A stretch of 5,928 nucleotides of DNA from Bacteroidia bacterium (lineage in GTDB: Bacteria; Bacteroidota; Bacteroidia; Bacteroidales; VadinHA17). Below the pieces are notes generated by a model. It ran no database searches, was not told the DNA's origin, and saw only the letters and a list, made by a program, of their open reading frames with translations. A program made the position numbers and the translations under genes. Location of the stretch: assembly GCA_026391515.1 (NCBI GenBank), contig JAPLEC010000116.1, positions 1 to 5,928 of the forward strand, written 5' to 3'. Shown one piece after another: positions 3,550 through 5,928 of this stretch. Each line of letters begins with the position of its first letter. Positions within the stretch are counted from its first letter, which is position 1.

Positions 3550-5928
3550 ATGGCAAGCCTCATTCCCGGATACGAATACGACATCTTCATCAGCTATCGC
3601 CAGAAAGATAATAAAGGCGACAGATGGGTGAGTGAATTCGTTGAAGCTCTGAAAACTGAAATAGAATCAACCTTCAAGGAAGACATCTCGATTTATTTTG
3701 ATGAGAATCCGCAGGATGGTTTGCTTGAAACGGATGGTTTGCTTGAAACACATGATGTAGATGCCTCCCTGAAGGAAAAACTGAAGTGTCTGGTCTTTAT
3801 TCCTATCATCTCGTGTACATATTGCGACCCGAAGTCATTTGCATGGGAGCATGAGTTTAAGGCGTTTGTTGAACAGACATCACAGGACCAGTTTGGCTTG
3901 AAGGTAAAATTGCCAAATGGGAATGTGACCAATAGAGTACTTCCTGTCCTCATACATGATCTTGACAGCGAGGATATCAGGATTTGTGAGTCGGTTCTGG
4001 GAGGAGTTCTGCGCGGAATAGAGTTTATCTATAAATCACCCGGAGTAAACAGACCATTGCTGCCAAAAGAAGAAAATCCGCAGGAAAATCTGAATCATAC
4101 AAATTACCGTGATCAGATAAACAAATTAGCCAACGCAGTCAGGGGAATAATCAATAGCTTTAAGCATCCAGGGGGGAACGAAGATCTGATTCAATCTGAA
4201 GACTCTGAGGAACAAGCTGAGCTTCGGGATGAAGAAAAGATTATCAATCAGAGAAAAAGAAAAATAGGAATTGCAGTAATAACTATCCTTATTCTTTTTA
4301 TTGGCTCATTGTTAGTATTCCAGCTTATCTTTAAAAATAAGAAGGATACAGGAGAAAAACTCATAGCAGTGCTTCCTTTTCAAAATTTGAGTAATGACAC
4401 ATCTCAATTATACTTTTGTGATGGTTTTATGGAAGATATTATTAATAATCTTCAGAAAGTAAACAATTTTACAGTCAGACCAAGAACCTCTACATATCAA
4501 TACAGAGATACTAAAAAAACGGCACCAGTTATTGGCAAAGAGCTTAATGTTAATTATCTGGTGGGAGGAAGTATCGGACGTGAAAAAAATAATCTAAAGA
4601 TCAGGGTTTACTTAAGTGATTCAAAGGCTGATAAACAGATCTGGTCAAATGATTATCTCAGTGAAATGAAACAGCTCTTTTCCCTACAAAGTGAAATAGC
4701 CAAAGAAATTGCCTCTGAACTAAAAGCAGTACTTACCCCTGAAGAAATAAAAAAAATTGACAAAAAGCCTACTGAAAACTCCGAAGCGTATAATTATTAT
4801 CTTCAGGGTAACTATTATTATTGGAAGAACTATAATTCTGGAGAAAATAGTACTGCAATTGAATTATATGAAAAAGCAATCAGGCTTGATTCCGGATTTG
4901 CCTTGGCTTATACTGGGATCGCAGAATGTCTCCTTAGTCAATATTTCTTTTATAAGGAACATAGTGAGGATGTTTTAGCGAAAAGTAAAAAGGCACTTGA
5001 CAAAGCCTTTGAGATTGATCCTGATCTTCCTGAAGCTCATACTACTTTAGGCAATTATTATTATTTGGGATATCGGGAATATTCCAAGGCTCTAGAGCAA
5101 TTTGAAATAGTATTGAAAGATCAGCCTAATAACGCTGAAGTTATATACTTTTCAGCTACAGTTCATCGTCGTGCCGGTAACTGGGAGATAGCAAAGTCTC
5201 TATTTGAGAAAGCCTTTGAACTTGACCCAGGAAGAACTGAATTGGCTGAGGACGCAGCAGAAACATTTGATTTACTTCGGGAGTATTCAAAAGCCGAGGA
5301 ATTATATAATAAGTCAATTTTGCTACAACCAGAATGGATTACACCTTATGCAATTCTATCTCAAATGTATCTCAGGTGGAAAGGAGACATGAGGAAGGCA
5401 AGTGAAGTACTGGAAAACGCTGAGCGTAATAATAAAGCTTCCTCATCAGATTCACTTGTCATCGAAACAAAAGTTTTGATTGATATATATGAAGGAAACT
5501 ATGAAGAGGCCTTGAAAGATATTTCACTTTTTAAATATGATGTAATTCAAACTCAGTTTTACTACAGGCCAAAAACCCTGTACAAAGCAATTATTTATGG
5601 CTTAATAAATAAGCCTGAATTGGGGAAGGCCTGTTACGATTCGGCGCGAGTCCTACTTGAAAGCAGATTGGCAAACATGCCTGATGATCAGAGGTTGCTT
5701 AGCGCATTGGGTATTGTATATGCAGGACTGGGTCTCGATGAAAAAGCTGTCATGGCCGGCCAGAAGGCAGTAAAACTTTTACCTGTAGAAAAGGAGGCAT
5801 ATAAAGGGCCCTACTCTGTTGAAGCCTTAGCTTTAATTTATATTATGACCGGCCAATATGATAAAGCCTTGGAGCAAATAGATTATTTGCTTAAAAATCC
5901 CGGATTTCTTTCGACCAAAATACTTGAA
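3550..5928 (+). CDS. TIR - transmembrane - TolB-like - TPR protein (3' end cut by the window)
   Basis: The frame is open for 793 codons with no stop. An N-terminal TIR domain (about 8-150) begins YDIFISYR; its candidate NADase glutamate is E100 in FAWEHEF, after IPIISCTYCDP (84-94), and the core strand VLPVLIHDL lies at 130-138. A helical, charged linker (about 151-236, ending in RKRK) leads to one transmembrane helix (about 239-261) followed by KNKK. Next is a TolB-like domain (about 270-395) of the sort found in adenylate cyclase and CadC-like proteins: IAVLPFQNLSND (272-283), YFCDGFMEDII (288-298), LVGGSIG (337-343) and QIWSNDY (363-369). From about 410 to the edge are TPR units, for example AIELYEKAIRLDSGFALAY, KALEQFEIVLKDQPNNAEV, AKSLFEKAFELDPGR, and DKALEQIDYLLKNP near the end. 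Related proteins usually stop within about 20-30 residues of this point. The likely topology is TIR in the cytoplasm and TolB/TPR in the periplasm (inference; basic residues flank both sides of the helix, slightly more on the N side). An 18-bp tandem duplication at 3715-3750 adds six residues in the predicted BB loop. TIR domains cleave NAD+ in defence or act as adaptors; the trigger here is unknown. Confidence 0.9.
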   Translation, partial: MASLIPGYEYDIFISYRQKDNKGDRWVSEFVEALKTEIESTFKEDISIYFDENPQDGLLETDGLLETHDVDASLKEKLKCLVFIPIISCTYCDPKSFAWEHEFKAFVEQTSQDQFGLKVKLPNGNVTNRVLPVLIHDLDSEDIRICESVLGGVLRGIEFIYKSPGVNRPLLPKEENPQENLNHTNYRDQINKLANAVRGIINSFKHPGGNEDLIQSEDSEEQAELRDEEKIINQRKRKIGIAVITILILFIGSLLVFQLIFKNKKDTGEKLIAVLPFQNLSNDTSQLYFCDGFMEDIINNLQKVNNFTVRPRTSTYQYRDTKKTAPVIGKELNVNYLVGGSIGREKNNLKIRVYLSDSKADKQIWSNDYLSEMKQLFSLQSEIAKEIASELKAVLTPEEIKKIDKKPTENSEAYNYYLQGNYYYWKNYNSGENSTAIELYEKAIRLDSGFALAYTGIAECLLSQYFFYKEHSEDVLAKSKKALDKAFEIDPDLPEAHTTLGNYYYLGYREYSKALEQFEIVLKDQPNNAEVIYFSATVHRRAGNWEIAKSLFEKAFELDPGRTELAEDAAETFDLLREYSKAEELYNKSILLQPEWITPYAILSQMYLRWKGDMRKASEVLENAERNNKASSSDSLVIETKVLIDIYEGNYEEALKDISLFKYDVIQTQFYYRPKTLYKAIIYGLINKPELGKACYDSARVLLESRLANMPDDQRLLSALGIVYAGLGLDEKAVMAGQKAVKLLPVEKEAYKGPYSVEALALIYIMTGQYDKALEQIDYLLKNPGFLSTKILE
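3715..3750 (+). repeat. 18-bp in-frame tandem duplication inside the TIR domain
   Basis: GATGGTTTGCTTGAAACG (3715-3732) is repeated at 3733-3750 with only the last base changed (A), so the protein reads DGLLET twice (56-67) before HDVDASL. The codons are identical, which points to a recent slippage duplication. The unit lies between the FDEN strand end and the following helix, where a TIR BB loop is expected. Confidence 0.9.

Noticed and set aside
3693..3953. Minus-strand open frame of 86 codons inside the TIR domain
   Set aside because: It is a shadow of the TIR reading frame; its internal peptide repeat only mirrors the 18-bp duplication.
4757..5392. Two plus-strand open frames (73 and 62 codons) within the TPR region
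   Set aside because: They are out of frame with the continuous TIR-TolB-TPR reading frame, which is open from 3550 to the window end.
3550..5928. TIR-STAND or TIR-SAVED type defence protein
   Set aside because: There is no P-loop NTPase or nucleotide-sensor domain; the region after the membrane helix is TolB-like and TPR.

Overview
The window looks like a piece of a Bacteroidota chromosome (a Bacteroidales/Flavobacteriia-type genome). The evidence is low GC with A/T-rich intergenic DNA, no Shine-Dalgarno sequences before any start, two candidate promoters of the Bacteroidota TTG-N19/20-TAnnTTTG type, a SecD-type protein whose wording matches Bacteroidota SecDF, and a TIR-TolB-TPR protein of a kind common in that phylum. 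No rRNA, tRNA, CRISPR array, transposase or phage gene was seen.

Layout. Positions 1-327 hold no convincing gene. Positions 328-1662 (+) encode a 444-residue predicted lipoprotein that consists almost only of the periplasmic P1 region of SecD; all SecD/SecF membrane domains are absent. Positions 1663-1913 are a non-coding block with four copies of a small covarying hairpin element, arranged as two nested inverted pairs around a centre near 1780. A 94-residue two-helix membrane protein of unknown function follows (1914-2198, +). It converges, 7 bp apart, on 2206-3273 (-), an acylphosphatase domain fused to a xylose-isomerase-like TIM barrel. Positions 3274-3549 lie between divergent genes and contain a 7-bp-phased inverted repeat flanked by the two candidate promoters. 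From 3550 to the right edge runs one long open frame (793 codons, no stop): a TIR domain, one transmembrane helix, a TolB-like domain and a TPR array. Its 3' end is cut by the window, probably only shortly before the real stop.

How the genes relate. They do not form an operon. Each reading direction is broken by repeats or by convergent or divergent arrangement, so this looks like an accessory region of independent one-gene units. The most notable items are the membrane-free SecD P1 lipoprotein, the TIR protein laid out like a transmembrane receptor and carrying an 18-bp in-frame tandem duplication in its predicted BB loop, the acylphosphatase/TIM-barrel fusion, and two different families of structured intergenic repeats. 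No defence or signalling partner of the TIR protein is visible here; genes to the right would have to be examined.
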